DNA of 64,000 bases from Chamaecrista fasciculata (GCA_003254925.1 QANZ01003755.1:1-64000); one strand, 5' to 3'. Positions 35,470-48,148 are shown, counted from the first letter of the stretch. Numbers and translations are program-made. The notes: generated by a model from the letters alone, not told the origin.

Positions 35470-36045
35470 AAATCTCATATTGCTTAGTTAAAAATTTTTT
35501 TAACTCTATATATATGTAAAGGTAATTATTTTTTCTTGTTTGGGGTGAGTTATCCATTTTTACACGGTATCAGAGCTAGATTTAAGCATGTGTGGATGAA
35601 TGAGCCTTACTATGAATTGTTCTAGGAATAATTCATCGGCTTCATGCTCCTATGTCAGAGAGGGGCGTATTGGAGGTTAGTCAGGCTTTTCTACATATTA
35701 TCAGAGTCAGGTTTGAGTATGTGTAAATGGATGAACCTTATTGTAAGTTGCCTTGGGGATAACCCGTTAGCGCTCCTATGTTGAAGGGGGCACATTGAGG
35801 TAAGCTACGTCTTTTTATATGGTATCAGAGCTAGGTTTGAGCACGTGTGGATTGATAAGCCTTACTGTGAGCTGCTCTAAGGATAATCCGTTGATTCATG
35901 CTTCTATGTCAAAGGGGAAACGTATAGAAATCCGACATGACTTAGTTAAAAGATTTTCTAACTATATATATATATATATATGCTAAGACAATCCTTTTCC
36001 CTTAAAAGTTCTTTTAGAGTGAGCTAAGCCTCTCTATATATTTTT
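35470..36045 (+). mobile_element. TRIM-like LTR element with triplicated interior
   Basis: Short similar ends (about 35470-35564 and 35922-36045) share TTAGTTAAAA..TTTTTAACT-TATATATAT and GGGTGAG/GAGTGAG-type blocks. Directly after the left one is CGGTATCAGAGC (35565-35576), a primer-binding site complementary to initiator tRNA-Met. The interior is present three times at about 128-bp spacing, with PBS-like starts near 35565, 35695 and 35820, each followed by GnTTTGAGCATGTGTGGAT-like sequence and a purine-rich tract (GAGAGGGGCG, GAAGGGGGCA, AAAGGGGAAACG) that could be the polypurine tract. No coding capacity. Confidence 0.65.
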
Positions 36046-36880
36046 TTTCAAATTTTTATTGAGAAATTCATATCAACCACTAGAAAAATGGAATTCGTCT
36101 AATTAAATTCATATATATAACTCATGAACAAAACGATATACATAAAGTCACTTTTTATTTAGAGCCAATCCACAATACATTTAATAAAACATACAAACAC
36201 ACAGGCTACTATTGGCCTATACACACTACATGGCATATGCATGCATACCTTATTAAAGATGGAGGCCAATTAATTAATTTCTTAAAATTGACGTAAAAGG
36301 CCATAGAAATCAATGCCGAGAGGTAAAGTTTTCTCTTGCTTTGTTTTCTTCTTTTATCGATGGCTTTTAATAGATCAACCCACTTTATTTTCTCTAATTC
36401 TTCCGAGGAAGTTGTTGTATATGTATTCCGCCACGTCCTCAGTTACATCGTTTGACTTTGAGGATCTAGGATTTAATTGGATCAGCTAAAATTAGTTTGA
36501 AGATAAAATTCATCTATCATGTATGTACACTTCGTTTTGAGATAACATACCACATATATTTATAAGTTTTATGATATAAAATTAATTTTTATGATTTTAA
36601 CATAATAAACAATAATAACACATATAACATATATTATAAATAAATATTATAATTTTTAAAGTTTTTATCAAAATTAATAATTTTTTAATTATTTATATAT
36701 ATAAACATATATCATGTCGTGTCGTGTAATTTTTAAAATTTAACATGTAGGTGTGTATGTATATGAAAATAAATGTGAGGTATCAATGAAGAAATGTGAG
36801 GACAAATATATATATATATATATATTATTTCATTAAAATTTTATCAACTTTATACTAATTAAACTAACTAATAGATCCAA
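36046..36880. other. Spacer with hAT-MITE fragment
   Basis: AT-rich. At about 36580-36760 the sequence ATTATTTATATATATAAACA and ATCATGTCGTGTCGTGTAAT matches part of the GACACG-rich MITE at 53668-54013. No gene seen. Confidence 0.45.
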
Positions 36881-37252
36881 CTAACCCCAAGGATTTGAAT
36901 TGGATGTCGGAGAATCGTGTGATGGAGAGAGCAAAACGGCGACGTTTTGGGACTGACAGTATAAAATGTTGGATTCTTGGTCAGTGTTGTGGTGCAAAAA
37001 GTGGAGTTTAGGGTTTGTTCCATTGTCGAAGATGTCAAGGGACTCAAGAATTACGAAGTTGTAGTTTTCACTGGCGCATGTTTGTTTCAATGAGCTTTCT
37101 CCCATATCGCCTATGCCCCATGACACTGCGATGTCGCCCACGCTTGTAGATTCATAAGTGTCTGTTGCTGTTGAAGTTGAAGAGCTCAATTGAATAATGA
37201 GGAGGAGGATGGAAAAGAGGGTAATCAACAAGATTCGGTGTTTGGAAGCCAT
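36881..37252 (-). pseudogene. Truncated class III chitinase-like (GH18) gene
   Basis: 123 codons from ATG 37252-37250. Residues 1-28 form a signal peptide (LLITLFSILLLIIQLSSS). Then GDIAVSWGIG, KQTCASENYNFVILESLDIF, and ILYCQSQNVAVLLSPSHDSP align in order with the N-terminal third of hevamine-type class III chitinases (GDIAIYWGQ, a conserved TCATGNY-like block, CQSRGIKVLLSIGG). The frame stops after NPWG. The catalytic DxxDxDxE strand and the rest of the barrel (family about 300 aa) are missing and not found downstream, so it cannot be an active chitinase. It still has a TATA box and open frame and could encode a small secreted protein. Confidence 0.75.
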
Positions 37253-37293
37253 ATCGTGAATTTGATGATGAGTCTATAGGTGGCTGGCCTCTG

Positions 37294-37301
37294 CTTTTAT
37301 A
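37294..37301 (-). promoter_or_regulatory. TATA box of the chitinase-like gene
   Basis: TATAAAAG on the minus strand, about 42 bp upstream of the ATG at 37252; a canonical plant TATA position. Confidence 0.6.
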
Positions 37302-37645
37302 ATGGCTTCTCGGTTTACTATATACATTGTGCAAATAATTCTTTTTAATTACGGAAATGTTTTTTAATTTCTAGAATAATCATATAATGAGCCTAATTTC
37401 ACAATCAACTCTAATATATCGTACAAAATAAATGGACGTAGCTGTCATAAACATATGTGCATTATGTTATATGTACATGTGTAACACATTATCCACCGCA
37501 ATGACGTAGGTTAGGATAATTAATTATGATTTGATCATGATCTTCTTGCTAATTATTTTATCTTTTGATGGAGAAATTGTCTACTAACGATGCCAAGGAC
37601 TAATAGTCAATATATTTTGAAGAATTATGAGTAATGATTATATAA

Positions 37646-38220
37646 GGGTAAATTGTAATTTGGTACCCTGTGGTTAGGGGCGTTTCCCCTTTGGTACCCT
37701 GACAGAAAAATTTTTGCATTGTGGTACCCCGTGGTTTGCACCGTTAACGATTTGGTCCCCTGAGGTTTTTTTCCGTCTGCATTTCACGGAAAAGAAGCAC
37801 GTGACTGTCACGTGACAAGTATAAAAGCCAAATTGAAGGGTTTTTTGCCATTTGAAACCCTAAAACTCGTCGCTTTCCTCAACTTTCTCTCAACTCTCTC
37901 CGACAACTCTCTCAATCGCACAGCTTTCCATCGAAACCCAACTTTCCATCGAAATCCGACAACAACTTTCCATCGAAACCCAACTAATTTCCACCGAAAC
38001 CCTAATCTTAATCGCACAGATTCCACCGTAATCGAAGAAATTTCTGCCAAAACCCTAATCTGAAACGGTTTACACTCAAACGCGCGACAGAATCGACGAC
38101 GACGATGGAAGACTGATGATTACGACTTAGAGACAACTGATACGCAAAGTGGTTCGACGAAAAATAGTGAAACTGATTTTGCAACTCTTCGACGACTTTC
38201 CTCAAACCCTAAAGGTAGTT
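37646..38220 (+). mobile_element. One terminus of a Mutator-like element with promoter-like leader
   Basis: Begins GGGTAAATTGTAATTTGGTACC, the terminal type of the element at 47747-48137, and runs through GGTACCCTG words. It then has a TATA-like GTATAAAAGCC (about 37819) and a leader with AAACCCTAAAACTCG. TTTCCATCGAAACCCAAC-type units repeat four times at 37925-38000. AACCCTAAAG^GTAGTT at about 38213 looks like a splice donor. No complementary right terminus or transposase found. Possibly the 5' end of a once larger element. Confidence 0.5.
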
Positions 38221-39890
38221 TTTCTAATCTTTGCATGTGTGTGTGTGTTTGGGCCGATGGGTATAATATATAGTGTATGAAAATGTGGTCCATAGCTTTC
38301 CATGTTGGAGAATCTTTTCATGTTGTTTTGTCAGTGACCCACCCACGAAAATAGTGCATGTTGGAGAATCTTTCCATGTTGTATTTATTAAAGGTTGGTT
38401 GGTTCTGTTTAGATGAATTTATTTTGTAGATGGAATTGTCTGTTTGGTCCTTATTTAGTGGATGAAATTTGTTTGTTTGTACCAAAAAAGAAAAATTAAT
38501 TGTCTGTTTAGTCCTTTCCATAACCGACAAGGTATAAAAAAAGACTATATGTTGTTATATGTTGGCCAGCTGTCCCATTAGGTATTTTTTTATTCAGTAT
38601 GATATTGAAATGTGTTAATGCATGTGGTCCTCCCAAAACCGACAACTAGTCAATATTCTTGAATGTGGTCCTCCCATTGTAAGCTTGACTTCATTTTTTA
38701 TGTGAAAATTCAGTTTCAACTAAAATTAAGTTTGACATTGTTTGCCTCAACTAAAATCCAGTTAAGTTCAGTTTTTTTATATGTTGTTATATGTTGGAAT
38801 GAGTTATTTAATGTGCTCCCATATTCAAATTACATTTTTAATGAGTTATTTAATGTGCTCCCATATTCAACTAAAATTCGATTTTTTTTTACATCTTTAT
38901 ACAGATGTCCATCTCCCACTTCAATTTGAAATTATATCATGGTGGGAGTGTGCAACAAACAGAGAATCCAAATAAAACATGGTACGAGGGTGGGTTGGTT
39001 GAACGACATGACAATTATGGGAGAGAGTTCATCACTTTTTCTTATGTTGGATGCTCTATGGAGGGGGAATGGTTATGATACAAGTTTTATCTCGAATTAT
39101 CTCTTTAAAAACTTATTAAGCCTTCCTTAAATGATTTTCTCAAGTTCTTTGTATCTAAAAACATTTTTAAAAAACCATGTTTTGGGAAATCATCATTGTG
39201 GAGATGATTAGTAGTTACAAGAATAAAGATCAACCATTACAATTTCAAAAGTACTTGTACATGCTGTTTATACAAAATCATCTCACAAAGTGTTACTCAG
39301 AAAAATTGGAAGAGCCAGTGTACAATCATACCAGCGATTTCACAGTTGCATGGTTAATTACAAAAATGAAAAACCATATATGTATTTATGTATATATATA
39401 TATGCCTCATCAATGTAAGTGTGGTACATTTCATCAAGAAAAACATTGGTATGTAAATTAGAAGAGTTGAAGAGAGAGACAATAGACTCTTATTTCTACT
39501 GTGAAAAAAAAAAAAACAACAGCTACTATTGATCTTTTTTTAGTTGTCTTCTCGGTCTCTAAGATTTCACTCCGACTAATCTAAACCCTTATCGCACACG
39601 TGACTATAATGAAAAAGTCTCCCAATGTGATAGTTGCATTCAGACCAATTCTGAGACGGTAGCTACTGTTGATGTTGATGTTATGGTGTATGTAGCATTA
39701 TAAGGCTAGCTTGGAAGTTGGAAGGTCAGACTCATTTTGACACTCGATAGTTAGAATCCTTCAGGAGCTTCCACTGAATGATATGATATGATGAGTATTC
39801 CTTAACCAGCTGATATTGCCACTAGTAAACCACTAAATTATGGTCATTGCCGATTGATAAGCATTTTTGAATCACAGAACTAAAAGCGCA
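38221..39890. other. Spacer with repeated blocks
   Basis: No gene seen. AATTGTCTGTTT at 38434-38445 repeats at 38498-38509 (19 bp with one mismatch if extended) around a T/A-rich 45-bp insert. GTTGGAGAATCTTTYCATGT occurs twice (about 38303 and 38359), and AATGAGTTATTTAATGTGCT twice (about 38797 and 38839). Confidence 0.5.
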
Positions 39891-40177
39891 TATACATAGG
39901 AGTGCTCACAAATGAACGTGTATACAAGGTATTTTCATTAGTTGTGTTACAGTTTGAGCTCTACAATTCATGCCTAAAATCTAAACTCACCTGACCATAT
40001 AGATCTTTATACATATATATATGACACAATTTGAACTCATCCAAAAGAATCAGTATGAATCACCATATATTGTGAAGCTGTACAGTAAATGGATGTGCTT
40101 GCAAGAGCACCGGATATCAAGTTCAGTTGCTGCAGATAATGCTACATGTATTCAACGACAAATAGCAGAGAAACTCT

Positions 40178-43100
40178 TCATTGCACCTTCGCAAGGGATC
40201 GGCTAGATACACCGTGTAACAATTTCACAAACCCAAGAAAGCTTAGCTTTCCATCAGTGTGCCTTATCCAATCGACAAGAACAACATGTACAGGGATAGA
40301 AGGGCCGAGTCCTAGTTCCTAAAACAACATTGTGAAGAATATGATAGAGGTTAGCGATAGAGAATGGTACATTTATCATTTCCATCGACCAGTATAAACT
40401 AAAATTACTTAAAGTTTTTAACAGAAAATGACATAACTCTTGCATGAACAAATGCAAGGTGTGACATCAGTTATGAGAAATTACTAGTATTCAGGTGTTT
40501 TACACTTACTGAAGCAAGTTCTTCAATCACAATAGCCCTGTTTCCCTCTTTCTCAAAAAGCTCATAAGCACAACGAGCATGTTGTTCCCATCGATCAAGA
40601 GCTTCAAGCTGATGCACGCTTAATGCAGCTGCACAAAACTCTTCAAAATCCATCCTTCTATATTGTAATGAACTTAGCTGTCACAAAAGGGAACTTCCAT
40701 AAATAACTGAGCCAGTAACCAGTCAGAATTATCGGATATCTACACATATAGAACAAGGTATTACCGAGGAAATAAGATCAGAAATGCGGGACTCTTTCAT
40801 GGCATCTGTTGCATGTTTCATCAGTGCCTGACCAGAAAATATGAATGAGAAAATTATGGAATCCAACAATACAACATATCTATGTGTTGATGTGACAGGG
40901 TGGGTTAGGGACCAACCATCGTGATGTTCTCTAACATTATACTGCCGTTTTTGCTTGGCTCCAGCAGAGTAAATTGTTCCTTCAGATAATAGAGCTCATC
41001 AGCAGTCAATGTCTTTGACAAGGCCTGCCAAAGAGGTGAATATTAAATGACTGGAAATATCGAATGTCAGTAACTGAAATTATGATTATGAATATGATCG
41101 TATAATCTAGTAACAGAAACCAGGAAGCAAAAAAACAAACTAAGAGGGATCTTATGGGATGTATAAGAACTATGAACTTTATGTATGGATGTTAGTCATT
41201 TGCTTCTTTTTGTGGATAAACATCATGTTAAAATTTTGAGTTTATGATGTTGGATAATTTGATATTGGTTATTTTATTTATAATTATACATATATTAAAC
41301 AAAATAATAAGATCTTATGATCTTCGATCCGATCTTACAATCCGATTTATCTTATACCTCTTCCGACCCTAGGTAAGATCTCAATCTTGACAGCATTGCC
41401 TCAAACTTTACATCAATTTCAATTTTGTCTCCAAATTTTATTTATTGTCAATTTCATCCCCAAAGTTTCACATTTTGGTCAATTTTATCCTTTGCCTTAA
41501 CTCCATCCTATGAATTATCGACAAACTCCACATAGATTTGAGTCACGATTTGTTTTTTTTTCAGCAATTTTATATTACATGTCTTACCACATGAGTTTTC
41601 CGTCAATTCATTGGATAGAGTTAGAACAAAGGACAAAATTGACCAAAATATGAAACTTTTGAGACAAAATTGATAGTAAACAAACTTTGGAGACAGTTGA
41701 AAAACAATGTAAAATTTGGAGACCAAAAAGGTGCTTTTGTCTTATTTGATTCCCACAAGGGTGCATTCTTAGAAAATAAGCTCAATTTCTCTTTCAGTAT
41801 TAAAAATATACACACCCTTAAGGCAGCCTTGCGCAAGGATGATGATCTCATATAAGCTTTCATGAGCTTAAATATTAAGATATCAAGAGGAACTTTTACA
41901 TTGTTGTAACTTCGTATCCAAGGATGACCTGCAAAGACAAGATTGTTTCTGGCAACTTATAAGTCTAGAACCTTATTGATAGTAGAGGAGACGGAAAACT
42001 CACTTAGAGCCTGAGCAGCTGATATTCGCTTCCGTGGGTCCTTATTTAATAGGCGCTTGACAAAATCTTTTGCTTCGGAGGATAAAGAAGGCCAAGGGGT
42101 TTCATCAAAGCTCAGGTCAGCTTTCAAAACTGCCCTGAAAATACCAGACTCTGTTCGTGCCCAAAATGGACGACTACCACATAAAAGAATATATGCTATC
42201 ACGCCTATACTCCAGACATCAGCTTCAGTACTGTAAGATCTATGAAGAACTTCAGGTGCCACATAGTATGCACTTCCAACAATATCATTGAGCCTTTCAT
42301 CTGAAAGTAGTGTAAAAGAATCATGAATACTCCCAAAATCTCAGCAATGAAAAGAAACTCTGAAGTAGGGCTTAATGAAGGCAAACCTGGTTTGACAAAG
42401 TCTGATAACCCAAAATCTATAGCTTTCAACTCAGAGTTCTCCTCCTTTGAAGTGTACAAAAAATTCTGAGGAAAACAGCAACAAGGTTATACAATAATGA
42501 TGAAATATATAAACAAACTGGAAAACCCGTATTAAGTTGCCCATGTTAACCATGATTATATTATTTATATATATATAAAGCAAGGGTATTTCCAGCAAAG
42601 CAACTTTTATAGGTCACTAAAATATATGTAATTACATCCATGGCCCACCTACAATTTCTCTGCTAACTATTGCATACGTGATCGACCTGGCAGAGTCTGA
42701 TGCTTCAATTATATGAGAGGAAAGCAAATGAATAAGCTCACCTCAGGCTTAAGATCTCGGTGTACCACACCTTGAAGATGACAAAATGCAACAAAATTTA
42801 GTATTTGAACCATGACAGCTTTTGCATCATCTTCTGAGTATTTTCCTCCTCTACAGGAAAGTTGAACCATGTAGTCAACAGTCCGTTAGCAGAAAGGTAC
42901 AACTCTAAACATAAAAAGTTTTCTGCAAATAGTAGAGCTGATCTCCTAAATATTAATAATTACCTTGAAAGTATTCTATCTAAAAGCTCGCCTCCTTCAC
43001 ATAACCTAAAACATCAATAGCACCCAGTTAAAATCCAAATAGTAAATAGTCAAAAGAATATACAACAGTTTATCATATCAGAAAAAAAAAATCACCATAA

Positions 43101-44933
43101 TGGTAAAAAAACTACTACTATGATACAATCTGAAAGTGCAAATAATGTACCAAACTTACTCCATTACAATGTAGACATTATCTTGGTCTTCAAAGGCATC
43201 ATAGAATTGTACCAGATTTTTGTGTCCAGCCAAAGACCGTAATATTTTCACCTCCCTTCTTACATCTTCAATTGCAATTGCTGTTGTCATCTGGCAACAA
43301 TTAGGGGGAAGACAAAAGCATAGTTATAATTCACCCATCAATATATGTTTTAAATACCATGCCGTGTTGAAAAAGTGTAAATAAGTGCAAGTCAAACCCA
43401 AGGCAGCCAAGTATGATAAAAATGGTATAATGAAGTCCAACTTAACAGTTGTATGCGTTAAAATTTTATTAATAACCAAAGTTTACTCAAACAATTAGCC
43501 TACCAACGGAGGAATCTGAACCAGGAAAGGCAGAGCTCTTCTATATCATTGATAAAAGATTAAAAAGAAAAAAACAGATACGATTAATTACTCTATTGGT
43601 CCATGTAGTCAAACCCCAATCACAAATTGGTTCCTGCTGCTCAAACTTTGTAACTAGACTTAGTTTTCAAAATTCATAATTGTGTAATTAATATGAGTCA
43701 CGAACAATTTATCACAAATCCTCTAACAGATTGATGTCATTGGAGTTTCTGACAAAACCTACATGTAGTTGTCAACCAAGACAACTCTTCTTCAGATTAC
43801 AACCATCCATAGCCTCTCCTTACAAACAAATGTGATTTATCAAGAATCAAGGCTTACATGTCAGAGCTGTGCTGCTAGTATCAACTTGAGAGTTGAATAT
43901 GCCAAGTCATTAATCTATTAACTCATAAATTGACTCTACAGAGACCCACTGGAAACTTTTGAAGTTTAATCGCCAGTTAGAACTTAGAAATAGGGATAGG
44001 ATAAAACTACCAGGAGTACTAACAGAACAATTAATCAAAATATAAGTTGATCACTTTCTGTGCCACTAAGACCAACCCAAACAAGCTCTACAGAAGGAAG
44101 TAGTCTTCCAATACAAACCCAAACAATTTCCACATTAAGAATCTGTTGTAAATTTTGTATACACTTGTATGTCAAATAAAGTCTGAGATTGCCTAGATCA
44201 AAGAATAAAAGACAATAGCATATAAGTTAAAGAGTGAAAATGGGATATAATTAAATAAACGATCCCTGCACGTGTAAACAGAATCTTCAACAGTAAATAC
44301 CACAAAGGAACAAAACCAATCAGAATTCTCAATACAATAATAGCATATAGGCAATCATGGAAGAAGAAGAAGGATAATAGGGTTGACCTTGACTTTAGGA
44401 ATGACTTTCACAGCAACTTGCTGACCCTTACGCTCGCCTTTCTTGAACCTAGCAGAGCAAGTATACCCAAAATGCCCTCTGCCTATTTCGTCTCCGACCT
44501 CCAATCTACTCGTAAACTCCTTCGAGAACCCAAATTTCTTGTCCAAATCCACCGATTCTTCTTCTTCTTCTTCCTCTTCTGGTATCGCCGACGTGGCCTT
44601 CTTCCTTTGCCTCCTCGCTAACACAGCCTTTATGTGTTTGGCCGGAGACGGCGGAGGAAAAGGCCGCCGGAAGAATCTTCTCGGCGTCGAACCGTCGCTC
44701 TTGCTCGCCGGAGATTTCTTGAGGAAGTGAGCTGGGCTGGGACTGTAGAAGGGGAAGAACGGAGATTGTTTTCCGGCAATGACGTCATCATTATTCCGGT
44801 GAGGAGTAAGAGGGGTTTTGGGGATTTGTGAAGGGTGTAAGGAATCGTGATTGTTTTCTTGTTGTTGTTGTTGTTCTGTTAGCCTAACGGAATATGGGTT
44901 CGATTTTGGCGGTTTGGAGACGCAAACTCCCAT
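40178..44933 (-). CDS. CRK: CDPK-related protein kinase (CRK)
   Basis: Eleven coding exons on the minus strand: 44933-44388, 43290-43160, 43005-42964, 42850-42742, 42465-42387, 42300-42004, 41928-41816, 41024-40917, 40827-40765, 40677-40510, 40318-40178. All keep frame with GT-AG borders and give 598 aa, the family length. The N-terminus MGVCVSK fits N-myristoylation and palmitoylation (membrane anchoring). A Pro/Ser-rich variable region with an acidic run (about 119-126) follows. The kinase domain (about 145-408) shows the GRGHFG loop (151-156), VAVKVI lysine (175), HRDLKPEN (270-277), DFG (293-295) and VAPE (316-319). The C-terminus ([14 protein letters not shown], then [13 protein letters not shown]) is the degenerate EF-hand region typical of CRKs, which bind calmodulin and phosphorylate Ser/Thr independently of direct Ca2+ binding. 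The paralogue number cannot be assigned. Confidence 0.94.
41395..41740. mobile_element. Palindromic MITE in CRK intron 7
   Basis: Left arm words (CAATTTTGTCTCCAAATTTT, CATTTTGGTCAATTTTATCC) recur complementarily on the right (GGACAAAATTGACCAAAATA, TTTGGAGACCAAAAAGG) around a centre near 41560. Same style as other MULE-like MITEs here; borders approximate, no target duplication found. It lies wholly inside intron 41025-41815. Confidence 0.55.
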
Positions 44934-45340
44934 GCTGCGTTGATTGAAGAAGCCGCCGATTCACTGAATCACTCGCTGATTATTCATTCATTCATTCATT
45001 TGTTCATACATGGCATTTTGTGGAAATTAGAAACAAACTCTAGAATTGGTGGAGGAGAATCTTTCGTGTGCTTCATCTGCCAAAGATTCAGACAGATTCA
45101 GAGAGTCATATATATATATATATATATATACAGAAAGAGAGAGAGAGAGAAAGAAGGAGAAAAAAGAACTAAATGTCTAATTAGCTTGAGGTGAGGTTAG
45201 AAAAATGGGGGATTTGATTTGATTGATTTGTTAGAAGAGTAGGCAGAGAAGATGAAGGAGAAGAAGGAAAGAAGGTGGTGTGGTGGGTCAGTCTCTCTAG
45301 CCACGTCACATCCACATGGTGCTTTGTTTTTGTTGAATTA
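44934..45340 (-). promoter_or_regulatory. CRK 5' UTR and promoter region
   Basis: Upstream of the CRK ATG. Contains (TA)n at about 45108-45130 and a GA tract at 45132-45150 (CT-rich in transcript sense), common in plant leaders. No unique TATA box can be chosen. Confidence 0.4.
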
Positions 45341-45842
45341 AAAAATTAGAATAATTATGAGAAAATTTATTATTTCTTTCTTGAGTTAATGAATTAGTCT
45401 TAAATTATTAAAATATATAATTGAATTTTTGAAAAATTAAAAATATAAATAATTTTATTTTTAAATTTGAACTAATTATTTTTATTTTTTATCTCTAAAT
45501 TTATATATTTTAATTCTTCAATTTGTATTTTTAATTTGTTTTTAGAATTAATTTAGAAACTAAATTACTGACAATTGTAATATTTTAAAGACTATTCATG
45601 GTATATTTTAATTTGTTTTTAGAATTAATTTAGAAACTAAATTATTGACGATTGTATATTTCGATTATTCAATGACAATTTTTTTTTTGTCAGAGACAAG
45701 AATGGACAAAACACCTAACACGGGTGTTAGTCCTTATTCCCATATAACCTACTTAAATACACACACTCACTTCCCATCGATATGGGGCTTGAAACCACCA
45801 CAAGGGCATGCCCCAAGCACGCGCTTTGCATTTTTATGGGAC
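45341..45842. other. Spacer with possible SINE relic
   Basis: AT-rich. TTTAATTTGTTTTTAGAATT with AATTTAGAAACTAAATTA occurs twice (about 45530 and 45608). At 45670-45840, on the minus strand, GGTTTCAAGCCCC resembles a B box and the far end is poly(A), suggesting a degraded SINE. No gene. Confidence 0.35.
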
Positions 45843-45900
45843 AAGTTTTATCTGCACTGTTTTATCTATTCTTATCTCTAGCAAAAAAAAGTTTTATCTG
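45843..45900 (+). repeat. 34-bp poly(A)-ended insertion with 12-bp duplication
   Basis: AAGTTTTATCTG is exact at 45843-45854 and 45889-45900. The insert ends CTCTAGC followed by A(7). Confidence 0.6.
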
Positions 45901-47737
45901 GACGAAAAAAATGACCAAAAAATAAATTTTCTAAGATGATTATTTCTGTTGCGACTTGCTAGGTATTCTAATATTTCTATACAATAGCCAAATACTCATA
46001 TTGGTTTAAAAAATATGGATTGAATTTTAAATTCGTCCTAAATATTTTATTTATTTGAAATTGATCTTACCTACATATTTCTATTAATTTTCGCTTTTAC
46101 TTAAGGTAAATGTTGACCATATAATATTTTCTATTACTTAAAGATGAAATTCAAACTTTCACCATCTGATTAAAGAATCAAGTAAAAAATTATTATTGTG
46201 TAAAGTTGATTTTGTTACAGCACGATTTTACTTTTTTTTCTTTTACTATAGCATATTTGAACCAAAATTAATTTTTTATTTTTATATTATTGAAAATGTT
46301 ATTATTGAAAGAATATTTTAAATTTGGATAAATATTTATTTTTATTTAGATCACAAATCAAACAAGTGAGATATAGCCATACAAAAAATAAAATTAAAGT
46401 CTGAGAGGGTAAAATGCATTTGTATTTCCATTTCACAAATTGGGGTAGGAGAAAAATAGAATAAGACTAAAACAATAAATCGAATATGAACAATAATTTG
46501 ATAATCTAAGAATATTTTGCTTGTTTATATACCAGTTTTTTTTTTCATCTAGTATTTAGAGTTTTATCTTGACTAATTTAAATCTAACTCACGTTTTGAA
46601 TTTGGCTATAATTAAAAATTCTCTTAATAAATATAATTGTTTTTTTAAAATTTAAAACTTAAAATTTTGTTTAAACAATAATATTAAATCAATTTTGAGA
46701 AAGAGAGAGAAAGGGAGAAATTGGAGGGAGAGAGGTGAAAATGAAAATGACAAGTAATGAGAGGAATATGTAGTTCATTTCCTCCTTGACTCATCACCAG
46801 CATGGCAACGCAATATTCTTTTTTCTTTTTCCTAAATTCCAAAGAAATTATGGTCACAACTTCAAATTGTAAAACAAATAATCACATTTTAAAATTTTAA
46901 TTCAAAATTACTCTTTATCATTCTCCTCTACAATCCTACATTCCTATCCTATGGTTTGTTTTCTTTTCTCTCGCCTTTCCTTTATATTTTAGTGAAAATA
47001 GGAAATATAAAAGAAATTTATTTGGCAAAATGTTTTTGAAAATATTTTTAAAATAGGCTGCAAACGTGAAATGTAAAATATAAATGATCACATTTTCAAT
47101 ATTTCCAAAAACTAATTTGTGATATTCTGTTAATATTATATGAAAATAAATTTTTTATAAATATTAGTATCATCAATTAATAATAATGATAGTAAAAAAT
47201 ATATAAAAATGTAAAAGATATAATGAACTTCATAAAGAGAAGTTTACTTTCAAGACCTTATTTTAAGTTCTATTTAATTTTGCTTGCTTATAATCTTAAT
47301 TAGATAGTGACATAACTCATTAAAAATGACTAGTAATTCTAATTTTATTACATTTATACTTGAAATGAGCTAGAAAGATAAAACCATATTTAGAAGTTAA
47401 AGAAAAAAATTGTTGGAAAATATTAAAGGCTAAAACACAATAAAAAATCATTAGATATCAAAATAGAATTTAGAATAAATAATAAGAACAAAAATATAGT
47501 TTTGGCCTTTAAAAAATAATAAAATTAAATTAATTGCTCATCTTCATCCAAATGCAATCCAATTCTAGTATCATTGATATCTAGCTAGATCCTTAAGTAA
47601 TCTTTAATTAATTGATTAGGTTGTGAAGTTGATTATTTTACCAGATATGGGGGACAAGGATCCGTGGATTTGTTCAATGCCCACAAGATACATTCCTTCT
47701 TCTTACCGAATATCAATTGAACATTATATCATGATAA
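45901..47737. other. AT-rich spacer
   Basis: No gene or clear element seen. Confidence 0.5.
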
Positions 47738-47746
47738 TTAAATTTA

Positions 47747-48137
47747 GGGTAAATTTCACTTTAGTACCCTGTTCTATGGACCAATTCCACTTTGGTACCC
47801 TATTCTTTCAAAAGTGACACTTTGGTACCCTATTTTTTCAAAAATATTATTTTGGTACCCTGTTCTTTCAAAAGTGACATTTTGGTACCCTGTTCTTTGG
47901 ACCAAGTGACACTTTGGTACCTTGTTCTTTCACTATTTGTTACCCTATTCTATCTTTTTTAGGGTACCAAAGTGTCACTTGGTCTAAAGAACAGAGTACC
48001 AAAATGTCACTTCTGAAAGAACAGGGTACCAAAATGACATTTTTGAAAGAACAGGGTACCAAAGTGTCACTTTTGAAAGAACATGGTACCAAAGTGGAAT
48101 TGGTCTATAAAACAGAATACCAAAGTGGAATTTACCC
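47747..48137. mobile_element. Palindromic MULE MITE with perfect 9-bp duplication
   Basis: 391 bp, begins GGGTAAATTTCACTTTAGTACC and ends with the near complement ACCAAAGTGGAATTTACCC. Each arm is itself built of about 30-bp tandem units containing TTTGGTACCCTGTTCTTTCA. Flanked by an exact 9-bp duplication TTAAATTTA (47738-47746, 48138-48146), the Mutator signature. Folds into a hairpin along almost its whole length. Confidence 0.85.
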
Positions 48138-48148
48138 TTAAATTTAAT

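Noticed and set aside
44418-44831. Plus-strand frames opposite CRK exon 1
   Set aside because: Antisense of the spliced CRK reading frame, which is supported by kinase motifs.
47738-48146. CRISPR-like array of GGTACCCTG repeats
   Set aside because: Repeats are inverted about a centre and flanked by a transposon-type 9-bp duplication in plant DNA.
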